Positions 45,630 through 54,509 are shown, counted from the stretch's first letter. The stretch: DNA of 64,000 nucleotides from Salsuginibacillus halophilus (GCF_003014715.1 NZ_PYAV01000014.1:1-64000); one strand, 5' to 3'. A program made the numbers and translations. The notes: generated from the letters alone by a model not told the origin.

Positions 45630-46019
45630 ATGGGAATGCCGACGATTCCAAAGCAGCCGTTTCGGCCGGATTTGTGCAAGACGATCATTGATTTGTTAGA
45701 GTCGATTGCGCTTGAAGAGGTCGCCTTATCTCACTTGTTGAATGCAGAGGCGGAGAAGGTGCAGGCTTTTGTATGTAAGTATGGTTCAGATTGTGAAGCG
45801 GATTTTAATGATTTAATCAGCTTTAACCAGTCTGTAAACAGTACGTTGAATTCGGTGGTGATGAAGGAGTTTTTGTTGCTGCAGAAGTTGGAGACGACAT
45901 TGCAGATCGCGGATGTGAAAAAGCCGCCACGTAAATTTCACGGGAAGAAATGTCCTCCGAAGCCTTCGTGTCCGTCGAAAACCTGTGATTGTCCGGACTG
46001 TAGAAAGGAAAGGGAGTAA
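45630..46019 (+). CDS. Spore-surface-type small protein with cysteine-rich tail
   Basis: 129 residues. The central part, IIDLLESIALEEVALSHLLNAEAEK, is the helical pattern of a Bacillus family found near exosporium and coat genes. The C-terminus is Cys/Pro/Lys-rich (KCPPKPSCPSKTCDCPDC), suggesting metal binding or cross-linking. It is a diverged paralogue of the minus-strand gene at 46536. Spore location is inferred from family and the YheC/D gene nearby. GAGGTGATGG precedes the ATG. Confidence 0.7.
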   Translation: MGMPTIPKQPFRPDLCKTIIDLLESIALEEVALSHLLNAEAEKVQAFVCKYGSDCEADFNDLISFNQSVNSTLNSVVMKEFLLLQKLETTLQIADVKKPPRKFHGKKCPPKPSCPSKTCDCPDCRKERE

Positions 46020-46024
46020 AAGTG

Positions 46025-46498
46025 ATGAGCTCTCCGTTGGGCGAAGGTGCTTCTCTTCATTCTGTGAATGACGTGGAACAGGCGATGCTTCGTTTTTTGC
46101 AGGCGATGGATGAGTTGATTGCTGTATATCCGATGCAGAAGGAAGAAGACCGACAGCAGGAAGTATTTTATCTGCACGCGCATTTACACCATATGCTGCA
46201 GCTGCAGAAGCTTCTCCTGCAGAAAAAAAAGACTTGTCGTTACTTTGTGGAAAATAGCAGTACACCGCTGTTTTCTGCAGGAAGCCAAGGCGTTCAGCCT
46301 GATTTTAAAAAGGTGATCCGGTCGATTAAAACGTCAATTCTTTTGAAACATTATCCACTCGAAGAAAAAAGAAAGCTCTTTTCTGTTCTGGATGATTTAC
46401 TGGTGCACCATACGTATGAGCGTCGAATCCGGCTTTTAAAAGATGAAGGCGTACAGTCACCATCGCGGCCGCTCATGTATATTCAAACGTTTCAATAG
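46025..46498 (+). CDS. Hypothetical protein, spore-surface gene neighbour
   Basis: 157 residues, mostly helical, with a heptad-like stretch rich in His, Leu and Gln (HAHLHHMLQLQKLLLQKKK, about 52-70). I do not recognise it. It starts 6 nt after the preceding gene behind AAGGGAGT, so it is in the same operon. ATG 46025 is chosen over an adjacent GTG at 46022. A strong terminator follows at once. Confidence 0.7.
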   Translation: MSSPLGEGASLHSVNDVEQAMLRFLQAMDELIAVYPMQKEEDRQQEVFYLHAHLHHMLQLQKLLLQKKKTCRYFVENSSTPLFSAGSQGVQPDFKKVIRSIKTSILLKHYPLEEKRKLFSVLDDLLVHHTYERRIRLLKDEGVQSPSRPLMYIQTFQ

Positions 46499-46526
46499 AA
46501 CCCTATCACCCAAATGATAGGGTTCT
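46497..46526. terminator. Bidirectional terminator
   Basis: Perfect 12-bp stem AGAACCCTATCA / TGATAGGGTTCT around CCCAAA, between convergent genes; plus tail ATCTTTCT. Confidence 0.85.
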
Positions 46527-46535
46527 ATCTTTCTG

Positions 46536-46826
46536 TTAAGCTTCGTCATCATCCTCTTCTTCAATTAAACCGATCGTGTCTTCAAGCTTGAACTGCAGCA
46601 GCATTTCTTTTTTGATGACAGCACGAAGCGAGGCGGTGACTTGCTCGTTTACTTCCATAATGTCTTCCATCGTTGCATCTTCATCCTCGATCACCCGCTG
46701 GAGTTTTTCGCCTTCAGCATTCATGATATGTGCTAAGGCGAGTTCTTCAAAGGCAATTGAGGCAAGAATTAAATTAATGGCATCTTCGCGGTTAATGTCG
46801 AAGTCTGGAATTTCAGGCATTCCCAT
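46536..46826 (-). CDS. Spore-surface-type small acidic protein
   Basis: 96 residues. [20 protein letters not shown] and AEGEKLQ are the family core shared with the gene at 45630; here the C-terminus is acidic (EEEDDDEA) and lacks cysteines. AAAGGAGAG puts the start at 46826 (MGMPEIPDF), not 46844. A sigma-E-like -10 sequence, CATACAAT, lies 93 nt upstream on the same strand. Confidence 0.75.
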   Translation of the reverse strand: MGMPEIPDFDINREDAINLILASIAFEELALAHIMNAEGEKLQRVIEDEDATMEDIMEVNEQVTASLRAVIKKEMLLQFKLEDTIGLIEEEDDDEA

Positions 46827-46918
46827 GTGGATCTCTCCTTTCACAGTTCATCTTATGTACTGCAATGCGCTTTGACTGCGCAGCTGCCTTTGTCTCCCTA
46901 AAGTTTTTTCATGCATAA

Positions 46919-46926
46919 ATTGTATG
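46919..46926 (-). promoter_or_regulatory. Possible sporulation (sigma-E-type) -10 box
   Basis: CATACAAT on the minus strand equals the sigma-E -10 consensus, but I see no convincing -35 element. It is placed upstream of the 46536-46826 gene. A CATATATTA at 46969 on the plus strand, before the YheC/D gene, is similarly sigma-K-like. Confidence 0.3.
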
Positions 46927-47015
46927 AATGGCCTGTACCACGTGCCGTCTTCTCGTTTGCAAATCAATCATATATTACTACACCTTGATTGATATTACGT
47001 AAAGGCGGGATTCGT

Positions 47016-48131
47016 ATGGGCAAACAAGCGAGCACCCCTCATTTAGGTGTGTTGGTTTCAAGAAAGCAAATAAGGTTATTTATGAGGCAGGCCCCTTCCT
47101 GGCGGCTGAAAGCCCTTGTTCGTGCAAACAGGAACGCGGGGATTAACTTGTTCTTTTTCTGTATTGACGGAGTGAATGTGCGAAAAAAGAAGATTCTAGG
47201 TGTGTACTATGATGTGCAAGATAAAAAGTATAAAAAAAGATTGTTTTCTTATCCAGATGTTTTATATAAGCGTGGCAGAGATGTGACGAACAAACGATCG
47301 GTTAATCGAAAGTATCGCACCTTTCAAGCTCATTTGAAGGCTTTAAATGTGCAGTACATCAATTATCAGCAAGGGTTTGATAAGTGGAAGGTTTATCAAA
47401 CGTTAAGTTCAAATACATCATTACAACCGTACCTGCCTGAAACGAAAGTGTTAACTTCAGCTTCTGAATTAGCGCATATGCTTGCTGCGCACAAAACGGT
47501 TTACGTAAAAGCGGCAAAGGGACGTAAAGGACAGCAGGTGATCAGAGTGGAGACAGAAGCAGATGGATCGTTTACGTACACGCATTACTTGAAAGGATTA
47601 AAGACAAAGCATGTTCATACAATCGATGAGTTGTTTGATGCTCTCAAAACATTTTTTAAAGGCCGATTTGCCATCGTGCAGGAGGGGATCAAGCTGCTGA
47701 AAATTGATGATAAGATTATCGATATCCGGGCAGAGCTGCAGCGCAACGGTCAAGGAGATCTCGGGATTACAGCAGTTTCGGTCCGAGAGTCTCAAAAAAA
47801 CTCTCCGATCACAACGCATGCGGATAGTTATCCAATCGATGATTTCTGTGCGAAGGTGCTGAATTATTCACCAGCGCGGACAAACGAGTTGAAAAAACGA
47901 ATCAATGCACTCGTTCGGGCGGTGTATGCGCATATTGAAAATGAGAATGGACAGGTAGGAGAGCTTGGTATTGATCTAGCGCTTGATGAAGAAGGCCGTC
48001 TCTGGTTTATCGAGGTGAATTCACAAACCGCCAAAGTTTCACTCTGCAAAGCTTACGGGGAGGAGGTTAAACACAAAGCTTTCTACAATCCGCTCGCCTA
48101 CGCTGCTTATATATACCACAAAAAAGACTGA
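47016..48131 (+). CDS. YheC/YheD-family ATP-grasp spore coat-associated protein
   Basis: 371 residues. The N-terminal part has the YheC/D block, including SYPDVLYKRG. The ATP-grasp fold follows, with VYVKAAKGRKGQQVIRV as the nucleotide loop and GELGIDLALDEEGRLWFIEV plus NSQTAK as metal-binding strands near the end. In B. subtilis these proteins are coat-associated; the ligated substrate is unknown. GGCGGG before ATG 47016 sets the start. It is followed by a hairpin terminator. Confidence 0.88.
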   Translation: MGKQASTPHLGVLVSRKQIRLFMRQAPSWRLKALVRANRNAGINLFFFCIDGVNVRKKKILGVYYDVQDKKYKKRLFSYPDVLYKRGRDVTNKRSVNRKYRTFQAHLKALNVQYINYQQGFDKWKVYQTLSSNTSLQPYLPETKVLTSASELAHMLAAHKTVYVKAAKGRKGQQVIRVETEADGSFTYTHYLKGLKTKHVHTIDELFDALKTFFKGRFAIVQEGIKLLKIDDKIIDIRAELQRNGQGDLGITAVSVRESQKNSPITTHADSYPIDDFCAKVLNYSPARTNELKKRINALVRAVYAHIENENGQVGELGIDLALDEEGRLWFIEVNSQTAKVSLCKAYGEEVKHKAFYNPLAYAAYIYHKKD

Positions 48132-48156
48132 AGCCGGCCGCGCGCCGGCTTCTTTC
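48130..48156 (+). terminator. Terminator of the YheC/D gene
   Basis: GAAGCCGGC (48130-48138) pairs with GCCGGCTTC (48144-48152), then TTTC. Confidence 0.75.
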
Positions 48157-48202
48157 ATGTTTCGTGTCGAAGCGCTCCATGATTGGAGGTTCGAGCTCCA
48201 CC
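48157..48202. repeat. Single dispersed copy of the 62-bp repeat
   Basis: CGTGTCGAAGCGCTCCATG-TTGGAGGTTCGAGCTCCA matches two of the three units of the array at 45160-45411 with one change. It lies directly after the YheC/D terminator. Confidence 0.8.
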
Positions 48203-48237
48203 TTCTGATACCGCGGGATCTGAAAAGTTCGCAAATC

Positions 48238-48340
48238 AATTTCACACTTGTGAAATTAACATTTTATAAAACGTTTTTAATTTCAAATATGAAAATCTAT
48301 CACTGAAGCTCACTGAACTTCACTGAACTTCACTGACCTT
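48238..48340 (+). promoter_or_regulatory. Two palindromes and four phased 10-bp repeats before the amidohydrolase operon
   Basis: AATTTCACA-CT-TGTGAAATT (48238-48257) is a perfect palindrome. A shorter TTTCA-AATA-TGAAA (48281-48294) has its centre 40 bp away. Then CACTGA(A/C)(G/C)(C/T)T occurs four times at exact 10-bp steps (48301-48340). This looks like a binding region for one or two regulators; which ones is unknown. Confidence 0.55.
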
Positions 48341-48436
48341 TCTCACTTCGAAAAACGGAGGATTATGGAAGTTGGCGGTGAAAAATGGTCGTGCTAGGCT
48401 GAATATCGTTGAGCTTAACAGAGGAGAGTGATAGAA

Positions 48437-49516
48437 ATGGCAACAAAAACAGAGAGCCGCACAGGTTTAATAGACACAGATATTCATGAGCGCGTCATGT
48501 ATGAAGAGTTACTTCCTTACTTGGAGCAGCCATGGCGCCGCTATATTACAGACTGCCATTGGATTCAGGAAAAACATATGCCGTACACGCAGCCGGCGGT
48601 TGCCGGCGTGGACCGGGCAGATGCCCGCGTACCGGATGGCCGGCCGGCAGGGACGGACCTTGGCTTTATGCAGGAGCAGCTGTTAAATCCAAACGGTCAC
48701 GAAGCTGGTATTTTAACAGGCGCGCTTGATCCATCGCCGTCGTCGATGCACGGCTGGTACGAGATGGCGACAGCGCTCGCATCGGCGTATAACGACTGGC
48801 AGATTGATAACTGGCTGGACCGGGATGAGCGATTGTACGGTTCCGTGCAGATTGCAGCCCAGGACCCGGCCGGTGCCGTGCGTGAGATTGAGCGGGTCGG
48901 TACGCATCCAAAGATGGTGCAGGTTTTACTGCCGCTGGATGACATATTGTGGGGAGACCCGTACTATCATCCGATTTTTGAAGCGGCCGAAAAACATAAC
49001 TTAATGATCGGTATGCACCACAATGAGCCGCCGGTGCACTACGGGAAATGGCCGCGCTACTTTATTGAGTGGCACACGTTAATCCCGGTTGCGCATATGA
49101 ATCAGGTGACAAACCTCATTTTCAACGGCGTTTTTGAAAAGTTTCCGAACTTGAAAGTCATGATGATTGAGGGTGGATTTACGTACGTACCGTTTTTGAT
49201 GCGGAAAATGGATCAGCAGTATAAAGATTTGCGCCACGAAGTTCCGTGGGTGACAAAAAAACCGAGCGAGACAGTCAAGGAGCACTTCTGTTTTACGACC
49301 CAGCCGCTTGAAGAAATGACGAAAAAAGAGTTCCTTCAAGTGATTGATCAAATGGGCTCGGAAGACATCGTCTCGTTTTCTACCGATTATCCGCACTGGG
49401 ATTATGACTCGCCGACAGAAGCGCTGCCGCCGGGACTTGATGACACATTCGTCCGGAAAATGCTCTCAGAAACTGCGCGTAAGTTTTACCCGAAACTACC
49501 GCAGAAGGAGGGGTAA
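48437..49516 (+). CDS. Amidohydrolase, ACMSD-like TIM barrel
   Basis: 359 residues. Metal-dependent hydrolase pattern: DTDIHERV at the N-terminus (in place of the usual HxH), IGMHHNEPPVHYG, WHTLIPVAHMN, MIEGGFTYVPFLMRKMD and FSTDYPHWDYDSP at the C-terminus, where the Asp is the catalytic candidate. ACMSD-like enzymes are decarboxylases or hydrolases of carboxylates. Rieske and flavoprotein genes follow at 3 and 19 nt, so the three form one operon for an oxidative catabolic step; the substrate is unknown. GAGGAGAG fixes ATG 48437. Confidence 0.88.
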   Translation: MATKTESRTGLIDTDIHERVMYEELLPYLEQPWRRYITDCHWIQEKHMPYTQPAVAGVDRADARVPDGRPAGTDLGFMQEQLLNPNGHEAGILTGALDPSPSSMHGWYEMATALASAYNDWQIDNWLDRDERLYGSVQIAAQDPAGAVREIERVGTHPKMVQVLLPLDDILWGDPYYHPIFEAAEKHNLMIGMHHNEPPVHYGKWPRYFIEWHTLIPVAHMNQVTNLIFNGVFEKFPNLKVMMIEGGFTYVPFLMRKMDQQYKDLRHEVPWVTKKPSETVKEHFCFTTQPLEEMTKKEFLQVIDQMGSEDIVSFSTDYPHWDYDSPTEALPPGLDDTFVRKMLSETARKFYPKLPQKEG

Positions 49517-49519
49517 CCG

Positions 49520-49876
49520 ATGAAAGAATTCGTTTGTCATGAAGAGGATCTGCAGCCTGGGCAGATGATGCATGCTACGTTTGGTAAGCACGATATCGTT
49601 GTGTGCCGGGCATCAGATGGTCACTATTATGCGTTTCTTGACCGCTGCATTCATCAAGGTGCGCCGTTGTCGAAAGGGAAGCTTTGCGGTGCCCCGCAAC
49701 CGACGGATGAGGTCGGAGACTATGATTTTCAGCAGGAAGGGGATATTCTGCGTTGTCCGTGGCACGGCCGGGAGTTTGATGTGAAGAACAATGGCTGCAT
49801 GCTCGCGGATGAGCGGATGAAGCTGCGGAACTTTAAGGTGGAAGTGGAAAATGGTGAGGTTGCGGTGACGAAGTAG
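49520..49876 (+). CDS. Rieske [2Fe-2S] ferredoxin-type protein
   Basis: 118 residues. Cluster ligands CIHQGAPL (Cys42, His44) and CPWHGREFD (Cys and His about 79-82) are intact. It is too short to be an oxygenase alpha subunit and probably carries electrons from the reductase encoded next to an oxygenase elsewhere, or acts with the amidohydrolase system. Start follows AAGGAGGGG. Confidence 0.92.
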   Translation: MKEFVCHEEDLQPGQMMHATFGKHDIVVCRASDGHYYAFLDRCIHQGAPLSKGKLCGAPQPTDEVGDYDFQQEGDILRCPWHGREFDVKNNGCMLADERMKLRNFKVEVENGEVAVTK

Positions 49877-49895
49877 TTGAGAGGAGTGAAGCAGG

Positions 49896-50885
49896 ATGGC
49901 AGAAGAGATGTATGATGTGACGGTGATCGGCGGCGGGCCGACGGGGCTGTTTGCGGCGTTTTATGCCGGGATGCGGGGTATGAGTGTCAAGGTCATTGAT
50001 AGTATGCCGCAGCTCGGCGGTCAGCTTGCGGCGCTGTATCCTGAGAAATATATTTATGACGTGGCAGGTTTTCCGAAGGTGCGTGCCGGTCAGCTTGTAG
50101 AGGATTTAACTGAACAGGCGAAAGCGTTCGACCCGGCAATTGTGCTTGAAGAAACGGTGGAGCAGGTAGAAAAGCAGCTGGACGGCTCAATCATAGTTAC
50201 GACGCATCAGGCTGTTCACCATTCGCGTACGGTCATTATTACAGCCGGCGTCGGCGCCTTTGAACCGCGACGCCTGCAGATTCAAGGGGCCGCTGAAATG
50301 GAAAAGCAGCATCTGCACTATTTTGTAGAGGATATGAGCGAATTCAGCGGTAAGCATGTGCTCATTTCCGGTGGCGGAGATTCAGCGCTTGACTGGGCAT
50401 TGATGCTGGAGCCGGTCGCAGAGAAAGTAACGCTTGTGCACCGGCGCGATAAGTTTAGAGCGCATGAGCATAGTGTGACCCAGCTTGAGCAGTCAGGGAT
50501 TGAAGTTTTTACGCCGTACAGTATCCAAAGTGTTGAAGGCGATGCAGGTCAGCTGGCACCTGTGACACTTGAGCACGTCAAGGACGGGAGTGAAATCAAG
50601 GTCCCGGCAGATGAAATTTTAGTCAATCACGGGTTTGTCTCCTCGCTCGGTCCGATTAAGTCGTGGGGATTAAACATTGAGAAAAACGCAATTACGGTGA
50701 ACAACAATATGGAAACGAACATTCCAGGTGTGTATGCGGCCGGCGACATTGCTACGTATGAAGGCAAAGTGAAGCTGATCGCCACCGGATTTGGCGAGGC
50801 GCCGCTTGCAGTAAACCACGCAAAAGCAAGCATTGATCCGGAGGCAAAGCTACAGCCGGCACACAGCACAAGCTTATTTTCATAA
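49896..50885 (+). CDS. Ferredoxin-NAD(P)H reductase, type 2 (thioredoxin reductase-like)
   Basis: 329 residues. FAD motif [16 protein letters not shown] (about 10-25), NAD(P) motif [14 protein letters not shown] (about 154-167) and the C-terminal FAD-binding [13 protein letters not shown] are present. The CxxC of thioredoxin reductases is missing, which is typical of YumC-type FNR. It is the likely electron donor to the Rieske protein encoded 19 nt upstream. Confidence 0.92.
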   Translation: MAEEMYDVTVIGGGPTGLFAAFYAGMRGMSVKVIDSMPQLGGQLAALYPEKYIYDVAGFPKVRAGQLVEDLTEQAKAFDPAIVLEETVEQVEKQLDGSIIVTTHQAVHHSRTVIITAGVGAFEPRRLQIQGAAEMEKQHLHYFVEDMSEFSGKHVLISGGGDSALDWALMLEPVAEKVTLVHRRDKFRAHEHSVTQLEQSGIEVFTPYSIQSVEGDAGQLAPVTLEHVKDGSEIKVPADEILVNHGFVSSLGPIKSWGLNIEKNAITVNNNMETNIPGVYAAGDIATYEGKVKLIATGFGEAPLAVNHAKASIDPEAKLQPAHSTSLFS

Positions 50886-50962
50886 GCGATGAACAAGATG
50901 AAGCAGCTTCCGGCGCTGACTTTCCCATCGAATGATATCTTGAAAATATTTGGAGGCATAAA

Positions 50963-51880
50963 ATGATGAAACTTAACAAACGTTGGACCGCAGCAGTGAC
51001 CACACCTTTGATACTTCTTGCAGCGTGTGGCGATGCCGAAGAAGAACCCGCAGCAACAGCAGAAACAGAAGAGACCGGCAGTGACGTCGCCGAATCGCTC
51101 GATTACACGATTACCGGTATTGATCCAGGAACAGGCATAATGGACATGGCGGCGGACGCCATTGATGTGTATGACTTGGGAGAAGAGTGGGAAGTACAGT
51201 CGAGTTCAGATGCGGTGATGACTGCCGAACTTCAGAGTGCACTTGAGGATGAAGAACCAATTGTGGTCACCGGCTGGCAGCCGCACTGGAAATTCATTGA
51301 GCATGATGTAAAGTTTCTCGAAGACCCTGAACTTGTTTTTGGTGATGAAAATGATGTACATACGCTTGTACGTGACGGACTAGAAGAAGATCTCCCGGGC
51401 CCGTATCAATTGTTTGATCAATTTTACTGGGAGCTTGATGAACAAGAAGAAGTGATGCTGATGGAAGAAGTGGAAGAAATGGAGCCGGAAGAAGCAGCCC
51501 GAACGTGGATTGATGATAACGAAGATTTAGTAGCAGAGTGGACAGAAGGCGTTGAAGAAGGCGACGGTGAAACGGTAGAGCTCTCGCTTGTAGAGTGGGT
51601 GGACGCAGTTGCGACGACAAATGTGATGGCAGAAGTCCTCCGCGATTTAAACTACGAACCGGAGCTGACTACTGTACAGATCAGCGCCATGTATGCCGGC
51701 ATGGAAGGCGGCAATGTGGATGCCATGTTTGCCTCGTGGCTGCCGGCGCAGCAGCAGTATTACGATGAATATGAAGAATTTTTCGAGGACCTCGGTGCGA
51801 ACTCAAGCGGCACCCGGAATGGTCTTGTCATACCTGAATATATGGATATCGACGAAATCGCCGATTTACAGGCGGAGTAG
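50963..51880 (+). CDS. Orphan glycine betaine-type binding lipoprotein
   Basis: 305 residues. Lipobox LLAAC then an acidic linker. The domain order GIDPGTGIMD, TGWQPHWKF, later VEWVDAVATTNV and ASWLPAQQQYY is that of B. subtilis OpuAC, a circular permutation of the lipoprotein at 37463. The tryptophans of the cage are kept. No permease or ATPase gene adjoins it, so it may feed the OpuA system, or supply substrate for the adjacent Rieske/amidohydrolase operon. GGAGGC precedes the ATG. Confidence 0.9.
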   Translation: MMKLNKRWTAAVTTPLILLAACGDAEEEPAATAETEETGSDVAESLDYTITGIDPGTGIMDMAADAIDVYDLGEEWEVQSSSDAVMTAELQSALEDEEPIVVTGWQPHWKFIEHDVKFLEDPELVFGDENDVHTLVRDGLEEDLPGPYQLFDQFYWELDEQEEVMLMEEVEEMEPEEAARTWIDDNEDLVAEWTEGVEEGDGETVELSLVEWVDAVATTNVMAEVLRDLNYEPELTTVQISAMYAGMEGGNVDAMFASWLPAQQQYYDEYEEFFEDLGANSSGTRNGLVIPEYMDIDEIADLQAE

Positions 51881-51917
51881 TGAAAGGTGGTGCGCTGCAT
51901 AAGTGCACCACCTTTCA
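51881..51917 (+). terminator. Hairpin behind the orphan betaine-binding gene
   Basis: TGAAAGGTGGTGC (51881-51893) pairs perfectly with GCACCACCTTTCA (51905-51917). The tail TATGAG lacks T-runs, so termination efficiency is uncertain. 51918-52227 holds no gene I can support. Confidence 0.6.
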
Positions 51918-52227
51918 TATGAGTAAAGCGTTGAAAGAGTTGAGCAAGCAACCTGCGGAAAAGTTCGTTCAAGTTGCTATTTGTAGATGTGAAAAGCTTC
52001 TAATGCTACCTCTAAAGCTAATCTTTGACGGGGATGCTCCGAGGCTTAAAACCTCAAAGTTTGTTCGATTTTACAATAGGCGATCAAGTGGTTTAGCAGC
52101 AGCATTTGCGCTATTTGATAAACATGGACTTATCATGATATAAGTGTAGAGTAAATAGAAAAAGACGCTATTTATAAATAGAAGTAAAGGGTTAGCGGAA
52201 CCTATCATGAGAGGGTTGGATGGAGAT

Positions 52228-53211
52228 ATGGGAAATAATTTTTGGCGTGAGCTCCCACGACCTTTTTTTATATTGGCACCGATGGAAGAAGTGACTGATG
52301 TTGTTTTTCGCCACGTGGTGAGTGAAGCAGCCAGGCCTGACGTGTTTTTCACAGAGTTTACGAACGCGGAGAGTTATTGCCACCCGAAAGGGATCGACAG
52401 TGTGCGTGGGCGCTTGGCTTTTACAGAAGATGAACAACCGATAGTTGCTCATATTTGGGGAGATAAACCTGAAAACTTTCGGGAAATGAGCATTGGCATG
52501 GCTGAGCTGGGTTTTCAAGGCATTGATATTAACATGGGCTGTCCTGTAGATAATGTGGTAGATGATGGGAAAGGTTGTGGCCTGATTCGTCGTCCGGAAG
52601 TTGCGGCAGATTTAATCCAATCAGCGAAAGCAGGCGGCTTGCCTGTAAGTGTAAAGACAAGGCTCGGTGTAAATGAAGTCGACGAATGGCGGGAATGGCT
52701 GACCCACCTTTTGAAGCAAGATATTGTTAATCTGTCTATTCATCTGCGTACAAGGGATGAAATGAGTAAAGTAGATGCTCATTGGGAGCTGATCCCGGAG
52801 ATTAAAAAACTTCGAGATGAAGTAGCCCCGGATACACTTTTAACAATCAATGGAGATATTCCGGATCGTCAGACAGGCCTGAAGCTCGCCCGCCAATATG
52901 AGGTTGATGGGGTTATGATTGGTCGTGGAATTTTCAACAATCCATTTGCCTTTGAAAAAGAGCCGAAAGACCATAGTCGTAAAGAATTGCTTGATCTTTT
53001 AAGGCTGCACCTGGACCTTCACGATAAATATTCTGAATTAGGGCTGCGTCCCTACAAGGCACTGCACCGCTTTTTCAAGATCTATGTGAAAGGATTCCGG
53101 GGAGCGAGTGGGTTAAGAAATCAGCTCATGAATACAAAATCAACAGATGAAGCGCACGCATTACTCGATAACTTTGAGTCAAAAAACGTTGATGAAATGA
53201 ATGAACAGTAG
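52228..53211 (+). CDS. tRNA-dihydrouridine synthase family protein
   Basis: 327 residues, FMN-dependent TIM barrel. [38 protein letters not shown] (the Cys in NMGCP is the catalytic candidate), VSVKTRLG and [13 protein letters not shown] are family marks. It diverges from the two main bacilli Dus proteins ([10 protein letters not shown] instead of GxGA), so position specificity cannot be given. GGATGGAG precedes ATG 52228; an in-frame ATG at 52207 is less likely. Confidence 0.88.
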   Translation: MGNNFWRELPRPFFILAPMEEVTDVVFRHVVSEAARPDVFFTEFTNAESYCHPKGIDSVRGRLAFTEDEQPIVAHIWGDKPENFREMSIGMAELGFQGIDINMGCPVDNVVDDGKGCGLIRRPEVAADLIQSAKAGGLPVSVKTRLGVNEVDEWREWLTHLLKQDIVNLSIHLRTRDEMSKVDAHWELIPEIKKLRDEVAPDTLLTINGDIPDRQTGLKLARQYEVDGVMIGRGIFNNPFAFEKEPKDHSRKELLDLLRLHLDLHDKYSELGLRPYKALHRFFKIYVKGFRGASGLRNQLMNTKSTDEAHALLDNFESKNVDEMNEQ

Positions 53212-53267
53212 AAAACTTGCTTCATTGAAGTGTTGTTCCGTATTTAAGCTTCTTACTGTAAGGAAGG

Positions 53268-53316
53268 AAAACCCCTGTCTTTCCAGACTTTCTTGGAAAG
53301 ACAGGGGTTTTTGTTT
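53268..53316. terminator. Terminator between dus and DUF2584 genes
   Basis: AAAACCCCTGTCTTTCCA pairs with TGGAAAGACAGGGGTTTT around a 9-nt loop, followed by TGTTT. A-run on the left makes it useful on both strands. Confidence 0.88.
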
Positions 53317-53557
53317 AATTGACGCCGATTAATTTTGTTAAAGAAAAGGTGAGCGTCGTTTGCTTATTCTCCCATTCTAATTTATGAATAATACCGATCG
53401 CGTACGGGCGGTCTTCCTTCGTCTTTTTCACCCTGATTTCTTCATCTAATGGATAAATGCCGTAACCGTCTTCAGTTAACAGGTAAGTGTTTTCGTCTTT
53501 GTTGACTTCTTTGTAATTCGTTATGATGGCCTGTGGTATGAAGTAGTGGTCACTCAT
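53315..53557 (-). CDS. DUF2584 family protein
   Basis: 80 residues, small all-beta protein restricted to bacilli. EDGYGIYPLDEEIRVKKT and IIHKLEWENKQTTLTFSL are the family pattern as I remember it. Function unknown. GGAGGTG lies before the ATG. Confidence 0.75.
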   Translation of the reverse strand: MSDHYFIPQAIITNYKEVNKDENTYLLTEDGYGIYPLDEEIRVKKTKEDRPYAIGIIHKLEWENKQTTLTFSLTKLIGVN

Positions 53558-53676
53558 TCAATCACCTCCATCGCTTTCTTTCCCATGATAGGATGATCTC
53601 GCTTTTTACTCTCTTAGCATGACCAATGTTTTCTATTTTAGAAACTAAGTGGCTGTAATTACGCATTGTTCTGTTC

Positions 53677-54303
53677 TCAATCGGCAAAATGGTGCTGGCC
53701 GATCGTTAAGCGCACGTCGCGTGTAAAGATCCATTCAGAAGTGGCTTCTTCAGGATTGTAGTAATAGGTTGCGCCCGCAGTCGGGTCCCACCCGTTCCAT
53801 GCATCGGCTACTGCTTGGTAGGCGGTGGGCCCGGGCTCCATATCAAATTGCCCGTCCTGGACTGCGGTAAAGGCATTGGTTTGATGAATGACGTTATGCA
53901 CGTCGTTAGGAAACTCAGGCGCGTTCAGGCGGTTTTTCAGCACCGCAGCCACCGCCACCTGGCCTTCATACAACTCGCCGCGCGCTTCACCGTTTACAAC
54001 GCGGGCAATTTGTTTCACTTCGTCCAATTTGTTCTGCGTATTCGGTCCAGCTATGCCGTCTGCCGCCAAGTTAAAATCTTGTTGAAACTCGCGCACGGCC
54101 TGCTGAGTAGCATCACCGTAGTAACCAGTCGCGTTCGTATGTAGATAATCGGCTTGAATTAAATGTTCCTGCAGCTCCACGACTGATGCATTTTCTTCCC
54201 CATGTGTTAGCGCCAAAGCTCCAGCGGCAGCTGTCGGCTTTTCAATCATAAAAGTAAATAAGACCGTAGCTGCAACAGCAATAAAGATATTTTTCTTGCT
54301 CAT
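53677..54303 (-). CDS. SleB-type cell wall hydrolase with peptidoglycan-binding domain
   Basis: 208 residues. Signal peptide cut near TAAAGA, PG_binding_1 domain (VVELQEHLIQADYL, FQQDFNLAADGIAGPNT, about 40-92), then the SleB/CwlJ hydrolase domain with catalytic Glu in VNGEARGELYEGQ (about 106). In spores SleB is a cortex-lytic transglycosylase. The promoter here looks like sigma-A (TTGGAG, 17 bp, TATAAT), not a forespore promoter, so it may work in vegetative wall turnover. I therefore avoid the name sleB. Confidence 0.87.
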   Translation of the reverse strand: MSKKNIFIAVAATVLFTFMIEKPTAAAGALALTHGEENASVVELQEHLIQADYLHTNATGYYGDATQQAVREFQQDFNLAADGIAGPNTQNKLDEVKQIARVVNGEARGELYEGQVAVAAVLKNRLNAPEFPNDVHNVIHQTNAFTAVQDGQFDMEPGPTAYQAVADAWNGWDPTAGATYYYNPEEATSEWIFTRDVRLTIGQHHFAD

Positions 54304-54351
54304 CGAAAGAAGACCTCCCTCTCTGTCTTTTACAATAGTTGATCCACTTTT

Positions 54352-54380
54352 ATTATATCGAAAGCTTGTTTCCTCTCCAA
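54352..54380 (-). promoter_or_regulatory. Predicted promoter of the SleB-type gene
   Basis: On the minus strand TTGGAG (plus 54375-54380) and TATAAT (plus 54352-54357) are 17 bp apart. Confidence 0.6.
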
Positions 54381-54509
54381 CTCATACAAGCGGTATTTGC
54401 CACATCAAGTAATTATGTGCGAGTCGTTCCTTTTTAAACGGCAATTTTCTAGGACGGAACAACCATAACTGAATAAATTATCTTTTGTGAATGGTCCCGT
54501 CTCGGCGGT

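Noticed and set aside
51880-52143. 87-codon frame after the orphan betaine-binding gene
   Set aside because: Its first 13 codons are the hairpin arms of 51881-51917; the rest has no ribosome-binding site or recognisable similarity.
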